A stretch of DNA of 60,570 nt from Mesorhizobium sp. (GTDB lineage Bacteria > Pseudomonadota > Alphaproteobacteria > Rhizobiales > Rhizobiaceae), in NCBI GenBank assembly GCA_004020875.1, contig SAPZ01000031.1, positions 1 through 60,570 on the forward strand. Direction: 5' to 3'. Shown in pieces: positions 36,327-46,251 of the stretch (its first letter is position 1; each line of letters opens with the position of its first letter). The position numbers and the translations under genes were made by a program. The notes under the pieces were generated by a model, which was given only the letters and a program-made list of their open reading frames with translations, ran no database searches and was not told the DNA's origin.

Positions 36327-37244
36327 CTAAACTGTTGGCTGCCTGCGCGCCGGCCGGTTGACGACGATGAGACCGGCGGCAATCAGGGCCAGAGCCAGGA
36401 ATATCCTGGTGGTCGGCGCTTCACCAAGGACCACCGCGCCGCACAAGACGCCGAACACCGGCGACAGGAAGGCGAAGCTCGACAGACCGGACGCGGGGTA
36501 GCGCCGCAGCAACCAGAACCACAATACATAGGTGAAGGCGACGATATAGAAAGACTGGAAGAGCAGCGCCAGCGTCGGCAAGGCTGCGATCGCGCGAACG
36601 GGCGGGCCGGCCAAGGGCATCACCAGGACACCCACGATAGCGGCGCCGGCCAGTTGGTAGAGCAGCAGTTTCTCGGCGCTGGTCGCGACCAGTTTCGAGC
36701 GCTTGATGACGATGCTGGTCGCTGCCCACAGGACGCCGGACCCCAGGCTGAGCAGATCGCCCAGAAGGGTCGTGTCGGTGCCGGCGACAATGCCGTCCGA
36801 GAACACGGCCACCAGGCCGCAGAAGGCCAGAACAAGCCCACCGAACTTGCGCGCGTTGATGTGCTCGCCGAGCAGGAAATGACCGCCGATCAGCACCCAG
36901 AACGGCATGGTGTTGACGAGCAGCGTGTTGCGGGCGACGGTCGTGTATTCGAGGCCGATATAGAGACACAGGAACTCGACGCCGAAAAGCACGCCGACAG
37001 CGATGCCGGCGCCCAGCGTTCCATCCGCTTCGAACAGCTTGATGCCGCGCAACCGGCACCAGCCAAGCACGCAGGCTCCCCCGATGAGCGAACGTGCGAT
37101 CGAGACGAAGACGGGGTCGTAACCTGCGTAGGAGATCTTGGCGGCGACGTAGTTCAGTCCCCACGAGAAGGTCAGCCCGACCATGATGGCCGCTGCCGCC
37201 ATGTCGACCGCGTCACGGCGATCCAGTGCGGGCGCAACGGTCAA
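36327..37244 (-). CDS. EamA/DMT family permease, TTG start
   Basis: An inner-membrane transporter of 305 residues with about ten hydrophobic segments in two repeated EamA halves (first around 15-145, second around 160-297). Typical pieces are FSWGLNYVAAK at the start of half one, NTMPFWVLIGG, and SFAFLSPVFGVLCGAVVLGEAPT near the end. Many such proteins are metabolite exporters; the substrate is unknown. The start is TTG (37244), one base after the stop of the pseudouridine synthase gene, with GGAGGA 6 bases before it, so translation is probably coupled. Confidence 0.9.
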   Translation of the reverse strand: MTVAPALDRRDAVDMAAAAIMVGLTFSWGLNYVAAKISYAGYDPVFVSIARSLIGGACVLGWCRLRGIKLFEADGTLGAGIAVGVLFGVEFLCLYIGLEYTTVARNTLLVNTMPFWVLIGGHFLLGEHINARKFGGLVLAFCGLVAVFSDGIVAGTDTTLLGDLLSLGSGVLWAATSIVIKRSKLVATSAEKLLLYQLAGAAIVGVLVMPLAGPPVRAIAALPTLALLFQSFYIVAFTYVLWFWLLRRYPASGLSSFAFLSPVFGVLCGAVVLGEAPTTRIFLALALIAAGLIVVNRPARRQPTV

Positions 37245-37245
37245 T

Positions 37246-38226
37246 CTAGTCCTCCGCGCTCTGTTCGTCGAAGCCGAGCAGGTTCCAGCTCTGGCGCATA
37301 TGCGGCGGCATCGGCGCCGTCACATCGATGAGGCCCTGGTCCGGATGCGGGATGACGATGCGGCGGGCATGGAGATGCAATCGATTCTGGATGCCGCCCG
37401 GGAATTCCCAGTTGGTATCGGCCTCGAAATATTTCGGGTCGCCGATGATCGGGCAGCCGATATGAGCGGCGTGAACGCGCAGCTGATGCGTGCGGCCGGT
37501 ATAGGGCTCCATCTCCAGCCAGGACAGCGACTGCGCCGCCTGCTCGACGACGCGATAGTAGGAAACGGCATGGTCGGCGCCCTTCTCGCCATGCTTGGCG
37601 ACACGCACCCGATCGCCGTCCGGCGTCGCCTCCTTGACCAGCCAGGTCGAGATCTTGTCCTCGCGCTTCGGCGGCACGCCCTTGACCAGCGCCCAGTAGG
37701 TCTTCTTGGTCTCGCGCGCCCGGAACGCTTCGGAAAGCTTCATCGCGGCCAGGCGGGTTCGGGCGACGACCAGAACGCCGGAGGTGTCGCGATCGAGACG
37801 GTGGACCAGGCGCGGCTTCTCACCCTTCTGGTTGCGCCAGGCCTCCAGCATGTCGTCGACATTGCGGGTGACTCCTGAGCCGCCCTGCACCGCCAGGCCG
37901 GCCGGCTTGTTGAAGACGAAGACCTTCGGGTCCTCGTGCAGAAGCATCTTGGCGAGCACGTCGGCATCGCCCTGGTTGCGGATCGAGTGGCCGGTGAGGG
38001 AGCCCTCGCCCTTCTTGTCGACGTCGAGCGGCGGAACGCGGACGGACTGGCCGGGCTCGACGCGTGTGTCGGCCTTCACCCGTCCGCCGTCGACGCGGAT
38101 CTGGCCCGAACGCAGGAGCTTTTGCAGGTGGCCGAAGCCGAGGCCCGGATAATGGACCTTGAACCAGCGGTCGAGCCGCATGCCCGCCTCGCCGGCCTCC
38201 ACCGTGATCTGTTCAACACCTGCCAT
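37246..38226 (-). CDS. RluA-family ribosomal large-subunit pseudouridine synthase (RluC-like)
   Basis: Isomerises specific uridines in 23S rRNA. The 326-residue protein has an N-terminal S4 RNA-binding domain (about 10-75, GMRLDRWFKVHYPGLGFGHLQKLLRSGQIRVDG) and the catalytic domain with the HRLDRDTSGVLVVART motif, whose first Asp is the nucleophile. The later blocks are YTGRTHQLRVHAAHIGCPIIGDPKY and LHARRI. The S4 domain and length favour RluC/RluD; the exact target is not readable from sequence. It is the first gene of the rluC-eamA-atp12 run. Confidence 0.93.
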   Translation of the reverse strand: MAGVEQITVEAGEAGMRLDRWFKVHYPGLGFGHLQKLLRSGQIRVDGGRVKADTRVEPGQSVRVPPLDVDKKGEGSLTGHSIRNQGDADVLAKMLLHEDPKVFVFNKPAGLAVQGGSGVTRNVDDMLEAWRNQKGEKPRLVHRLDRDTSGVLVVARTRLAAMKLSEAFRARETKKTYWALVKGVPPKREDKISTWLVKEATPDGDRVRVAKHGEKGADHAVSYYRVVEQAAQSLSWLEMEPYTGRTHQLRVHAAHIGCPIIGDPKYFEADTNWEFPGGIQNRLHLHARRIVIPHPDQGLIDVTAPMPPHMRQSWNLLGFDEQSAED

Positions 38227-38349
38227 GGATACGCTTTTCCGTTTGAAAGCGGGGCCATAGCACTAAGGCGATCAGGTTGCGAGCCAAAGACCCAACAAAG
38301 CGCGACGATTACCCCAATCGCGGCGCTGCGTGCCGTCCAGACTATTCGC

Positions 38350-38715
38350 TCAGTTGCCGGAAGATGGCGTCGGGACGGCGCAGATCGTCGAGCGGGTGAG
38401 AAACCTCTTCTCGCGGCCATTGTCGAGGGAGAACATGCCGCCCCTGCCCTTCACCACGTCGATGATAAGGTCGGTGTGCTTCCACGCCTCATATTGCGAG
38501 GCGCTGATATAGACCGGCGTAACGCCGATCTCGCCGAGCTTCACGTCACTGTCGCCGATCATGAACTCACCACGCGCATAGCACATCGGCGAGGATCCGT
38601 CGCAGCAGCCGCCGGACTGGTGAATGAGCACCGGCCCGTGGTCGGCGATGATCTCGGCCAGCAGCGCCTCGGCCTCCGCCGTGGCTGTGACTTTGCCCAA
38701 TGAAGTCCTGTCCAT
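38350..38715 (-). CDS. DUF779 family protein, partner of aldehyde dehydrogenase
   Basis: A 121-residue protein with conserved Cys clusters: GPVLIHQSGGCCDGSSPMCYARGEF, then DVKLGEIGVTPVYISASQYEAWKHTDLIIDVVKGRGGMFSLDNGREKRF. DUF779 genes are very often next to acetaldehyde-type dehydrogenases. The CC and C residues could bind a metal or be redox-active (inference). ATG 38715 has TAGGAGGA six bases upstream, one of the best ribosome sites in the window; a start at 38745 is unlikely. It follows the dehydrogenase by 69 bases. Confidence 0.9.
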   Translation of the reverse strand: MDRTSLGKVTATAEAEALLAEIIADHGPVLIHQSGGCCDGSSPMCYARGEFMIGDSDVKLGEIGVTPVYISASQYEAWKHTDLIIDVVKGRGGMFSLDNGREKRFLTRSTICAVPTPSSGN

Positions 38716-38784
38716 GGCAATCCTCCTATGTTGAAGGGAGAGCACCGTCCGCGGCGCCCTCCCTTCCCCTTCGCCCTGGGAGGA

Positions 38785-40302
<1,518 letters not shown>

Positions 40303-40410
40303 TGTCTGCCTCCCAGCAAAACGGCGTCACGGAATGTGGCGCGTCGCCGGAAACACTTGCGGATGCTCTTCAGCCTGTCATCCCCAGGCAAACGGATCGC
40401 GGCCGGCGAG

Positions 40411-40428
40411 TGTCGCAGAACTGCGACA
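40411..40428. promoter_or_regulatory. Perfect dyad upstream of the aldehyde dehydrogenase (candidate operator)
   Basis: TGTCGCAG-AA-CTGCGACA has 8-bp perfect arms. It lies about 110 bp before the dehydrogenase start and just after the regulator gene's stop, the distance typical for upstream activator sites of Fis-type HTH proteins. I found no good sigma-54 promoter between it and the gene. Confidence 0.6.
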
Positions 40429-40444
40429 GGTCAGGTTGCGTAAA

Positions 40445-41413
40445 TCAATGCGGCCGGCGGATGCTGAAACGCGCGAGCTTGCGATGCAGCGTCGCGCGCG
40501 AGATGCCGAGGCTCTGCGCCGCCGCCGAGACATTGCCGCCGGTGCGCGCCATCGCGCGCTGCAGCACGCTGCGCTCGGCATCGTCGAGATCCTCCCGGGC
40601 CCTGGCCGGATCCCCAAGGATGTCGGCTGCGAGCAAGCCCCTGGCCAAGCCTTCCGAGGTTATGCCAAGAGCAAGCCGAGCCGAGCGTGTCGCGCCGATC
40701 ACAAGGTCGTCGGCGTCGACGGCGATCAGCGCGCCGGCGCTACGCTCGGCGACCGGTGCAAGCAGGATGCGGGCATTGGAATAGACCATACGGAAACTCT
40801 CCGCCTCGATCCGGCGCGAGGCGTCACCTACCGCGACCGAGATAAGCTGGACGAAGCCTTCCGTGAGGTCAGAGCGGCAGGACGATACGTCGAGCGCGGC
40901 TGCCAGGTTGCCTTCATGGTCAAAGACGGGAGCCGTGGTGCAGCTCATGAGCGTGTTGCGCGAAAAGAAATGCTGGTCGCGATGGATGGTCAGCGGCCGC
41001 TGATCGGCAAGACAGGTGCCGATGCCGTTGGTGCCTTCACTGTCTTCGCTCCAGACCGTGCCGGTCCACAGACCCCATTCGTCGAAGGTCTCGTCGTCGG
41101 CGACCGCGCCCCGGCGCTCGATAGGGATGCCGTCGCGGTCGGCCAGCATCACGCAGCAGCCGACACCGCCGACCGCCTGATAGAGCCGGTTGAGGCTTCC
41201 CTCGGCCGCGCGGATCATTCGCTCCATGCGTTGACGGGCTTGGCGCAATTCGGCTTCGGTCAGTCGTCTGGGTGCCTTGCGCTCAGCCGGATCGAGATGA
41301 TGCAATTGAAGGGAGCGCCGCCAAGAGGCGACCAACGCCGAACGGGCCGCATCGCTTCTGGCGATCGAAGCCTGGACGAAATCCGCATGACCGGCTGCTT
41401 GCCGCCCGCTCAA
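40445..41413 (-). CDS. GAF-domain/Fis-HTH transcriptional regulator (AcoR-like, no AAA+ domain), TTG start
   Basis: A 322-residue regulator. An N-terminal region (ALVASWRRSLQLHHLDP, as in AcoR proteins) leads to a GAF-like sensor (about 75-205; CCVMLADRDGIPIERRG, GTVWSEDSEGTNGIGTCLADQRPLTIH). The C-terminal Fis-type helix-turn-helix (about 275-318; ALRMALARTGGN-like, NVSAAAQSLGISRATLHRKL) ends the protein. The central AAA+ sigma-54 activation domain of AcoR is absent, so it cannot itself drive sigma-54 promoters. The start is TTG (41413) with GGAGG at 6-base spacing. It most likely controls the downstream aldehyde dehydrogenase/DUF779 genes. Confidence 0.88.
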   Translation of the reverse strand: MSGRQAAGHADFVQASIARSDAARSALVASWRRSLQLHHLDPAERKAPRRLTEAELRQARQRMERMIRAAEGSLNRLYQAVGGVGCCVMLADRDGIPIERRGAVADDETFDEWGLWTGTVWSEDSEGTNGIGTCLADQRPLTIHRDQHFFSRNTLMSCTTAPVFDHEGNLAAALDVSSCRSDLTEGFVQLISVAVGDASRRIEAESFRMVYSNARILLAPVAERSAGALIAVDADDLVIGATRSARLALGITSEGLARGLLAADILGDPARAREDLDDAERSVLQRAMARTGGNVSAAAQSLGISRATLHRKLARFSIRRPH

Positions 41414-41453
41414 ACCTATCCTCCCAGCGAGCGGACCTCCTTCCGCCCGTCGT

Positions 41454-41474
41454 TATATCCTAGTGGATATATCC
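41454..41474. promoter_or_regulatory. Repeated GGATATA dyads upstream of the GAF-Fis regulator
   Basis: TATATCC-TAGT-GGATATA forms a 7-bp dyad, and its right arm is part of a second palindrome, GGATATATCC. This gives three overlapping half-sites about 40-60 bases before the regulator start, as for an operator or an AT-rich promoter. Confidence 0.4.
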
Positions 41475-41542
41475 GATGGAGGAGTTGTAACGGTTGCAGC
41501 CGATCGGCGCTATAGGACGTTGGTTTAAGAGTAGGCATCGGA

Positions 41543-41565
41543 GGCTCGGCCGCGCAGGCCGAGCC
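41543..41565. terminator. Hairpin after the beta-hydroxylase gene
   Basis: GGCTCGGCC pairs with GGCCGAGCC around GCGCA, 24 bases after the stop codon at 41589 (minus strand). No T-run follows, so it is a weak terminator candidate. Confidence 0.5.
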
Positions 41566-41588
41566 AGGAAATTGAAGAGTCACCGGGA

Positions 41589-42422
41589 TCAGTTGGCGGC
41601 GGCCTTCGGTTTGGACGACCCGATCATCTTCCAGTTCTTGTAGAAGATAGAATTGATGCGCTCAACGCTGACCGAGACGATGGCGAGAAGGCCCGCGATC
41701 AGTTTCGGGAACGGAGACGGCCGGATGATGTCGACGAAGACGCAGTAGCGGCGGCCGTCATATTCGTTGACCGAGCGGTGGAACAGCGTGTCGTCAAAGA
41801 TGAACAAAGGGTTGTCGTACCAGTAGTTCTTCCTGCTGCCGCACTGCACGAAGATCTCCGCCTGCACCGGGATCAGATTGTAGAGGATGCGCAGGCTGAG
41901 CCGAAGCGGACCGAAATGCCACGACGTGGATTCGCGCTTGCTGAAAACGGATACGGCGATGGTCTTGATGTATTTGTAGTCCTTGTTGAATTCGGGAACG
42001 TTGTCGATTTTGTGCTTGCCATACCACTGGTAGACATACATGCCGCGCCGGCCGGCGCCGAAATTGGCGTCGATGTCGGCGATGATCTCGTCCTTGCGGG
42101 CCTTGAATACGCCCAGGACCTCGTTGATCTCGCGCTGATAGTCCTCAGGGAACTGCTCGGGCTTCCATACGCCGGGGTTGCGATAGCAGAGCAGGTCGAC
42201 GATCAGGTTGAACGGCGACAGCAGCCAGGTGAACAGGCCGTTGCCGAGAAAGTAGCGGTCGAAAAGCTTCCAGTTCTTCTGATCGTTACGCAGGACGTCG
42301 ATCAGGCCGCAGACGACCCAGATCGCGGTCAGGGTCGGGATGAAGTAGAGAGCGAGCGCGAGAACCACGACCGCGATGGCGGCCTTGCGGAGCGACTTGA
42401 CGGTTTTCTTTTTCATTGCCAT
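41589..42422 (-). CDS. Aspartyl/asparaginyl beta-hydroxylase family protein (LpxO-like)
   Basis: A membrane-attached Fe(II)/2-oxoglutarate dioxygenase candidate of 277 residues. One or two N-terminal hydrophobic segments (about 13-40) precede the catalytic domain. Likely iron ligands are His169 (SWHFGPLRLSLRILYNL, aligning with the H-x-GP-x4-L motif) and His215 (FDDTLFHRSVNEYDGRRYCVFVDIIRP). Bacterial relatives such as LpxO hydroxylate lipid A acyl chains; that substrate is possible here but not shown. A hydrophobic C-terminal stretch (about 238-253) adds another membrane contact. The gene is monocistronic with a weak Shine-Dalgarno. Confidence 0.8.
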   Translation of the reverse strand: MAMKKKTVKSLRKAAIAVVVLALALYFIPTLTAIWVVCGLIDVLRNDQKNWKLFDRYFLGNGLFTWLLSPFNLIVDLLCYRNPGVWKPEQFPEDYQREINEVLGVFKARKDEIIADIDANFGAGRRGMYVYQWYGKHKIDNVPEFNKDYKYIKTIAVSVFSKRESTSWHFGPLRLSLRILYNLIPVQAEIFVQCGSRKNYWYDNPLFIFDDTLFHRSVNEYDGRRYCVFVDIIRPSPFPKLIAGLLAIVSVSVERINSIFYKNWKMIGSSKPKAAAN

Positions 42423-42555
42423 TCGCGCGGGAGGCGCGATCCTGTTCCATGCGACAAAATCACGGCGACCCCCGTCAGCCGTGCGTCTTGATAGGATTTT
42501 TTGTTTCCCGGCACAATGCCGTCGCGCGAACCCGTCAATCGGCCAACAGAAATAT

Positions 42556-42571
42556 TGGAGTTACAACTCCA
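42556..42571. promoter_or_regulatory. TGGAGTT-AC-AACTCCA dyad upstream of the beta-hydroxylase gene
   Basis: A 7-bp perfect inverted repeat lies about 135 bp before the hydroxylase start and 54 bp past the rarA stop. It could be an operator; only the symmetry is seen. Confidence 0.3.
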
Positions 42572-42624
42572 CCTCAATGCTCAGCCGACAGGCTGCTAGC
42601 ATGCCGACCACGGGGCCACGCACC

Positions 42625-43935
42625 TCAGTTGTTCCGTTCGCTGCGCAGCTTCGCCCAATATTCCAGCCGCTTGCGGATATCGCGCTCGAAACCGCGCTCC
42701 GGCGGATCGTAGAAAGTGTGCCGGCCCATTTTCTCGGGAAAATAGTCCTGGCCTGAAAACGCGTCGGGCTCGTCGTGGTCGTAGCGATAGCCGGCGCCAT
42801 AATCCTCCTGCTTCATCAGCTTGGTCGGCGCATTGAGGATGTGCTTGGGCGGCAGCAGCGAGCCGAACTCCTTGGCTGCCGCGGTCGCAGCCTTGAAGGC
42901 TGTGTAGACAGCGTTCGATTTCGGCGCGGTGGCGAGATAGACGGTGGCTTGGGCGAAGGCGAGTTCGCCCTCGGGCGAGCCTAGATAGTCATAGGCGTCC
43001 TTGGCCGCGTTGGCGACGACAAGCGCTTGAGGATCGGCGAGCCCGATATCCTCCACGGCCATGCGCACCAAACGCCGCCCGAGGTAGAGCGGATCCTCGC
43101 CGGCGTCGAACATGCGGGCAAGATAGTAGAGCGCCGCATCAGGATCGGAGCCGCGCACCGATTTGTGCAGCGCCGAGATCAGGTTGTAATGGCCGTCCTG
43201 GCCCTTGTCGTAGATCGGCGCACGGCGCTGGATGACGCGCTGCAGGCCTTCCGGACCGAAGACCTCGCCTATCTTGGCGGCGCGCCAGACTTCCTCAGCC
43301 AGCGTCAGAGAGGCGCGGCCGTCGCCGTCCGCCATGCGGATCAGCATCGCGCGGGCCTCGTCGTCGAGCGGCAGCGCCCTGCCCTCGGTTTCTTCCGCCC
43401 GCGCCAGAAGCTTGGCGAGGCTTTCCTCGCCCAGCGAACGGAACACCAGCACGCGCGCTCGCGACAGAAGCGCCGCATTGAGCTCGAATGACGGGTTCTC
43501 CGTGGTTGCGCCGACCAGCACCACGGTGCCGTCTTCCATTACCGGCAAAAACCCGTCCTGCTGGGCACGGTTGAAGCGATGGATCTCGTCGACGAAGAGC
43601 AGCGTCTGGCGGCCGTTGGCGCGCCTGAGCTTCGCCGCCTCGAAGACCTTCTTGAGGTCCGCGACGCCGGAAAATACCGCCGAGATCTGCTCGAAGGCGA
43701 GATTGGTCTCGCCGGCCAGCAGCCGGGCCACCGTCGTCTTGCCGGTGCCGGGCGGACCCCAGAAGATCATGGAGCCGAGCGAACCGGAATCGATCAGCCG
43801 GGTCAGCGCGCCGTCGGGGCCGGTCAGATGCTCCTGGCCGACGACCTCGCCGAGATTTTTGGGGCGCAGCCGATCGGCCAGCGGCCGTCCGGGCGGCGCT
43901 TTCTCCGGCTCATCGGAACTGAACAGATCGGCCAT
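42625..43935 (-). CDS. rarA: Replication-associated recombination protein A (RarA/MgsA, AAA+ ATPase)
   Basis: A clamp-loader-like ATPase acting at stalled replication forks. The 436-residue protein has PLADRLRPKNLGEVVGQEHL at the N-terminus, Walker A GPPGTGKTT, Walker B FVDEIHRFNR, and sensor 1 LVGATTENPSFELNAALLSRARV. The C-terminal RarA tetramer domain has KSVRGSDPDAALYYLARM and the NAPTKLMKQEDYGAGYRYDHDEPDAF end. The ATG at 43935 gives MADLFSS; an in-frame ATG 10 codons earlier is less likely. It follows the Deg protease gene, separated by a RIME-like repeat. Confidence 0.95.
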   Translation of the reverse strand: MADLFSSDEPEKAPPGRPLADRLRPKNLGEVVGQEHLTGPDGALTRLIDSGSLGSMIFWGPPGTGKTTVARLLAGETNLAFEQISAVFSGVADLKKVFEAAKLRRANGRQTLLFVDEIHRFNRAQQDGFLPVMEDGTVVLVGATTENPSFELNAALLSRARVLVFRSLGEESLAKLLARAEETEGRALPLDDEARAMLIRMADGDGRASLTLAEEVWRAAKIGEVFGPEGLQRVIQRRAPIYDKGQDGHYNLISALHKSVRGSDPDAALYYLARMFDAGEDPLYLGRRLVRMAVEDIGLADPQALVVANAAKDAYDYLGSPEGELAFAQATVYLATAPKSNAVYTAFKAATAAAKEFGSLLPPKHILNAPTKLMKQEDYGAGYRYDHDEPDAFSGQDYFPEKMGRHTFYDPPERGFERDIRKRLEYWAKLRSERNN

Positions 43936-43975
43936 ATAAGTCTTTTGGTTGAAACGCGATCCCACTCTTTTGAGA

Positions 43976-44016
43976 GCATGATCTTTTCAGGTGAACCTTT
44001 CGGTTCGGGATCATGC
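43976..44016. repeat. RIME-like palindromic repeat, copy 2
   Basis: GCATGATC and GATCATGC are the outer arms and GAACC-TTTC-GGTTC the inner hairpin. It fills most of the degP-like/rarA spacer and may act as an mRNA processing or stability element. Confidence 0.7.
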
Positions 44017-44035
44017 CTTAAATGGGCAGACCGCC

Positions 44036-45523
44036 TCAATAGCGCAACACCTGGCGCAGTATCTGCCCGCCGCGCTCGACGGTAAAGCGCCACCAGCGCG
44101 TGTCCTGCTGGGCAACCTGTGCCAGCGTCGCCGCGGTGTCGATGCTGGTGCCGTTCACCTCGCGTACGATATCGCCGGGCTGGAAGCCGAAATCGGCGGC
44201 CGGCGAATCGCGGCTGATATCGATGACGGTGACGCCCTTGAGATCGGTGCGAAGGCCAAGCCGCTGGGCAAGCCTGGGCGACAGCTCGGCGACCTTGGCG
44301 CCGGCAAAGGGACTGCGGCCGCGCAAGGTCACCTCGCTGGGCTTGGCGCCCTCCGGCGCGCGTTCCAGGGGGATTTCCAATGTCGCCTGCTGGCCCTTGC
44401 TCAGTACGACGAAGGTCGCCTTGGTGCCGATCGATAGCGTCGCCATGCGATAGTCGAGCGCCTCGATGCTTTCGACCGGGGTGTTGTTGAGCGACAGGAT
44501 GACGTCGCCGGGCTTCAGGCCGGCCTTGCCGGCGGGGCCGGAACCTTCGACCGATGAGACCAGCGCGCCGGTCGGCTTCTCCATGCCGAGCGATTCCGCA
44601 ATCTGCGGCGTCACCATTTCGAACTCGGCGCCGATATATGGCCGCTCGAAAAAGTCGAGACCAGCCTTGGCGGCATCGGCAAAGGCGCGCACCATGTTCG
44701 AGGGGATGGCGAAGCCGATACCGATCGAGCCGCCGCTGCGGCTGTAGATCGCCGTGTTGATGCCGACCAGTTGGCCGCCCATGTTGATCAGCGCGCCGCC
44801 CGAATTGCCGGGATTGATGGCGGCGTCGGTCTGGATGAAGTAGCCGGAATCCGAAACGCCGATGTGGCTGCGAGCGAGCGCGGAAACGATGCCACTGGTG
44901 GTGGTCTGGCCGACGCCGAACGGATTGCCGATGGCCAGCACAAGGTCACCGACCTCCAGCGCGTCGGAATCGCCGATGGCAACCACCGGGAACGGCTTGT
45001 CGGCCGAGATCTTGAGCACCGCGAGATCGAGTGTCTCGTCCTTGAGCATGACCTTGGAGGTAAACTCGCGCCCGTCCGCTGTCGCGACCTTCACCTCGTC
45101 GGCGTCCTTGATGACATGGAAATTGGTCACGATGACGCCGCTCGGATCGACCAACACGCCCGATCCCAGCGACGATTGCGCGCGCGGCTGGGCGCGACCG
45201 AAGAACTCCTCGAAGAAGGGATCTCCCTCGAAAGGCGACGTCACCTTGGCGGTCTGCGAGGCATAGACGTTGACCACGGCAGGAGCTGTCTGCTTGACCA
45301 GCGGGGCGAAGGAGAGCTGCACCTGCTCGCGGCCGAACGGCACGCGCTTTTCCGGGCTGGCCGTGCCGTTCTCACCTTCAACGCCATGCAAAAGATCAGT
45401 CAGCACGTCGGAGAGGCCCGGGTCGGCCGGCTTGGCGGCGTTGTCGGCAAAAGCCTGTCTTGCGGCCGGTGCCGCAGCAAAGACGGCAAGCGCAGCAACA
45501 AGAACCAGTCGTTTGAGGTGCAT
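44036..45523 (-). CDS. Periplasmic Do-family serine protease (DegP/DegQ-like)
   Basis: An envelope quality-control protease of 495 residues. A Sec signal (MHLKRLVLVAALAVFAAAPAARQAFADN, likely cleavage after AFA) leads to the trypsin-like domain with the triad His in VTNFHVIKDADEV, Asp in ETLDLAVLKI and Ser in NPGNSGGALIN. Two PDZ domains follow (about 295-385 and 400-490). ATG 45523 is preceded by GGAGG at longer spacing; an upstream in-frame ATG at 45601 would break the signal peptide. Whether it is DegP, DegQ or a paralogue cannot be told from sequence alone. Confidence 0.93.
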   Translation of the reverse strand: MHLKRLVLVAALAVFAAAPAARQAFADNAAKPADPGLSDVLTDLLHGVEGENGTASPEKRVPFGREQVQLSFAPLVKQTAPAVVNVYASQTAKVTSPFEGDPFFEEFFGRAQPRAQSSLGSGVLVDPSGVIVTNFHVIKDADEVKVATADGREFTSKVMLKDETLDLAVLKISADKPFPVVAIGDSDALEVGDLVLAIGNPFGVGQTTTSGIVSALARSHIGVSDSGYFIQTDAAINPGNSGGALINMGGQLVGINTAIYSRSGGSIGIGFAIPSNMVRAFADAAKAGLDFFERPYIGAEFEMVTPQIAESLGMEKPTGALVSSVEGSGPAGKAGLKPGDVILSLNNTPVESIEALDYRMATLSIGTKATFVVLSKGQQATLEIPLERAPEGAKPSEVTLRGRSPFAGAKVAELSPRLAQRLGLRTDLKGVTVIDISRDSPAADFGFQPGDIVREVNGTSIDTAATLAQVAQQDTRWWRFTVERGGQILRQVLRY

Positions 45524-45668
45524 CTTCGAATACCTCCAGATCGGGGGCCATTGTCCCGACGATTGTGCAGAATGAAAGGCTAATGCACACAAATGCGACA
45601 CTTGTCGCGCAAAAGCTTGAGCCCGGACGTGAAATTCCGCTCGCTCGGCTCAAACCGTCCCAAATGCA

Positions 45669-45692
45669 GAAAGGGGCCCGAAGGCCCCTTGA
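45669..45692 (-). terminator. Terminator at the end of the S10-spc-alpha superoperon
   Basis: On the minus strand AAGGGGCC-TTCG-GGCCCCTT is followed by TCTGCATTT. It is an 8-bp stem with a UUCG tetraloop, about 25 bases after the rplQ stop codon. Confidence 0.8.
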
Positions 45693-45715
45693 AGTCATTG
45701 ATGAAAATGCAGGCC

Positions 45716-46147
45716 TCAGGCGGCCGCGGCTTCCTCGTTGGTGCCTTCCGCCTCAAGGCGGGCCCGATCGGCGGCTCCCTTGGCCGAGGTGTCGCGATCA
45801 ACGAATTCGATAACCGCCAAGGCGGCATTGTCGCCCTTGCGGAAGCCAGCCTTCATGATGCGCAGATAGCCACCGTTGCGCTGCGCGTAACGCGGCGCGA
45901 TCGTGTCGAACAGGCGCTTGACGACCGGCTCGTTGCCGATCTGGGCGATGACCTGACGACGAGCGTGCAGGTCGCCGCGCTTGCCGAGCGTGACGAGCTT
46001 CTCGACGATCGGACGCAGGTCCTTCGCCTTCGGCAGGGTGGTGACGATCTGCTCGTGCTCGATCAGAGACACGGCGAGGTTGGCGAACATCGACTTGCGG
46101 TGGCTTACGCTGCGGGCGAAGCGACGGCCTTTGAAACCGTGGCGCAT
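45716..46147 (-). CDS. rplQ: 50S ribosomal protein L17
   Basis: Large-subunit protein at the exit of the peptide tunnel. The 143-residue product begins MRHGFKGRRFARSVSHRKSMFANLAVSLIEHE, with the usual PIVEKLVTLGKRGDLHARRQ block, and has an Ala/Glu-rich tail common in alphaproteobacteria. It is the last gene of the alpha operon, 104 bases after rpoA, and is followed by a UUCG-loop terminator. Confidence 0.97.
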   Translation of the reverse strand: MRHGFKGRRFARSVSHRKSMFANLAVSLIEHEQIVTTLPKAKDLRPIVEKLVTLGKRGDLHARRQVIAQIGNEPVVKRLFDTIAPRYAQRNGGYLRIMKAGFRKGDNAALAVIEFVDRDTSAKGAADRARLEAEGTNEEAAAA

Positions 46148-46251
46148 GGCTCTTTTCCTTCTTCAGTTGTTCAAGAGGCCACGGCCTCTGATGGTTTTCC
46201 GCATGACCGTCGGATCGAGTGGCTTACGCCGCCGACCCTTGGAATTCATGC

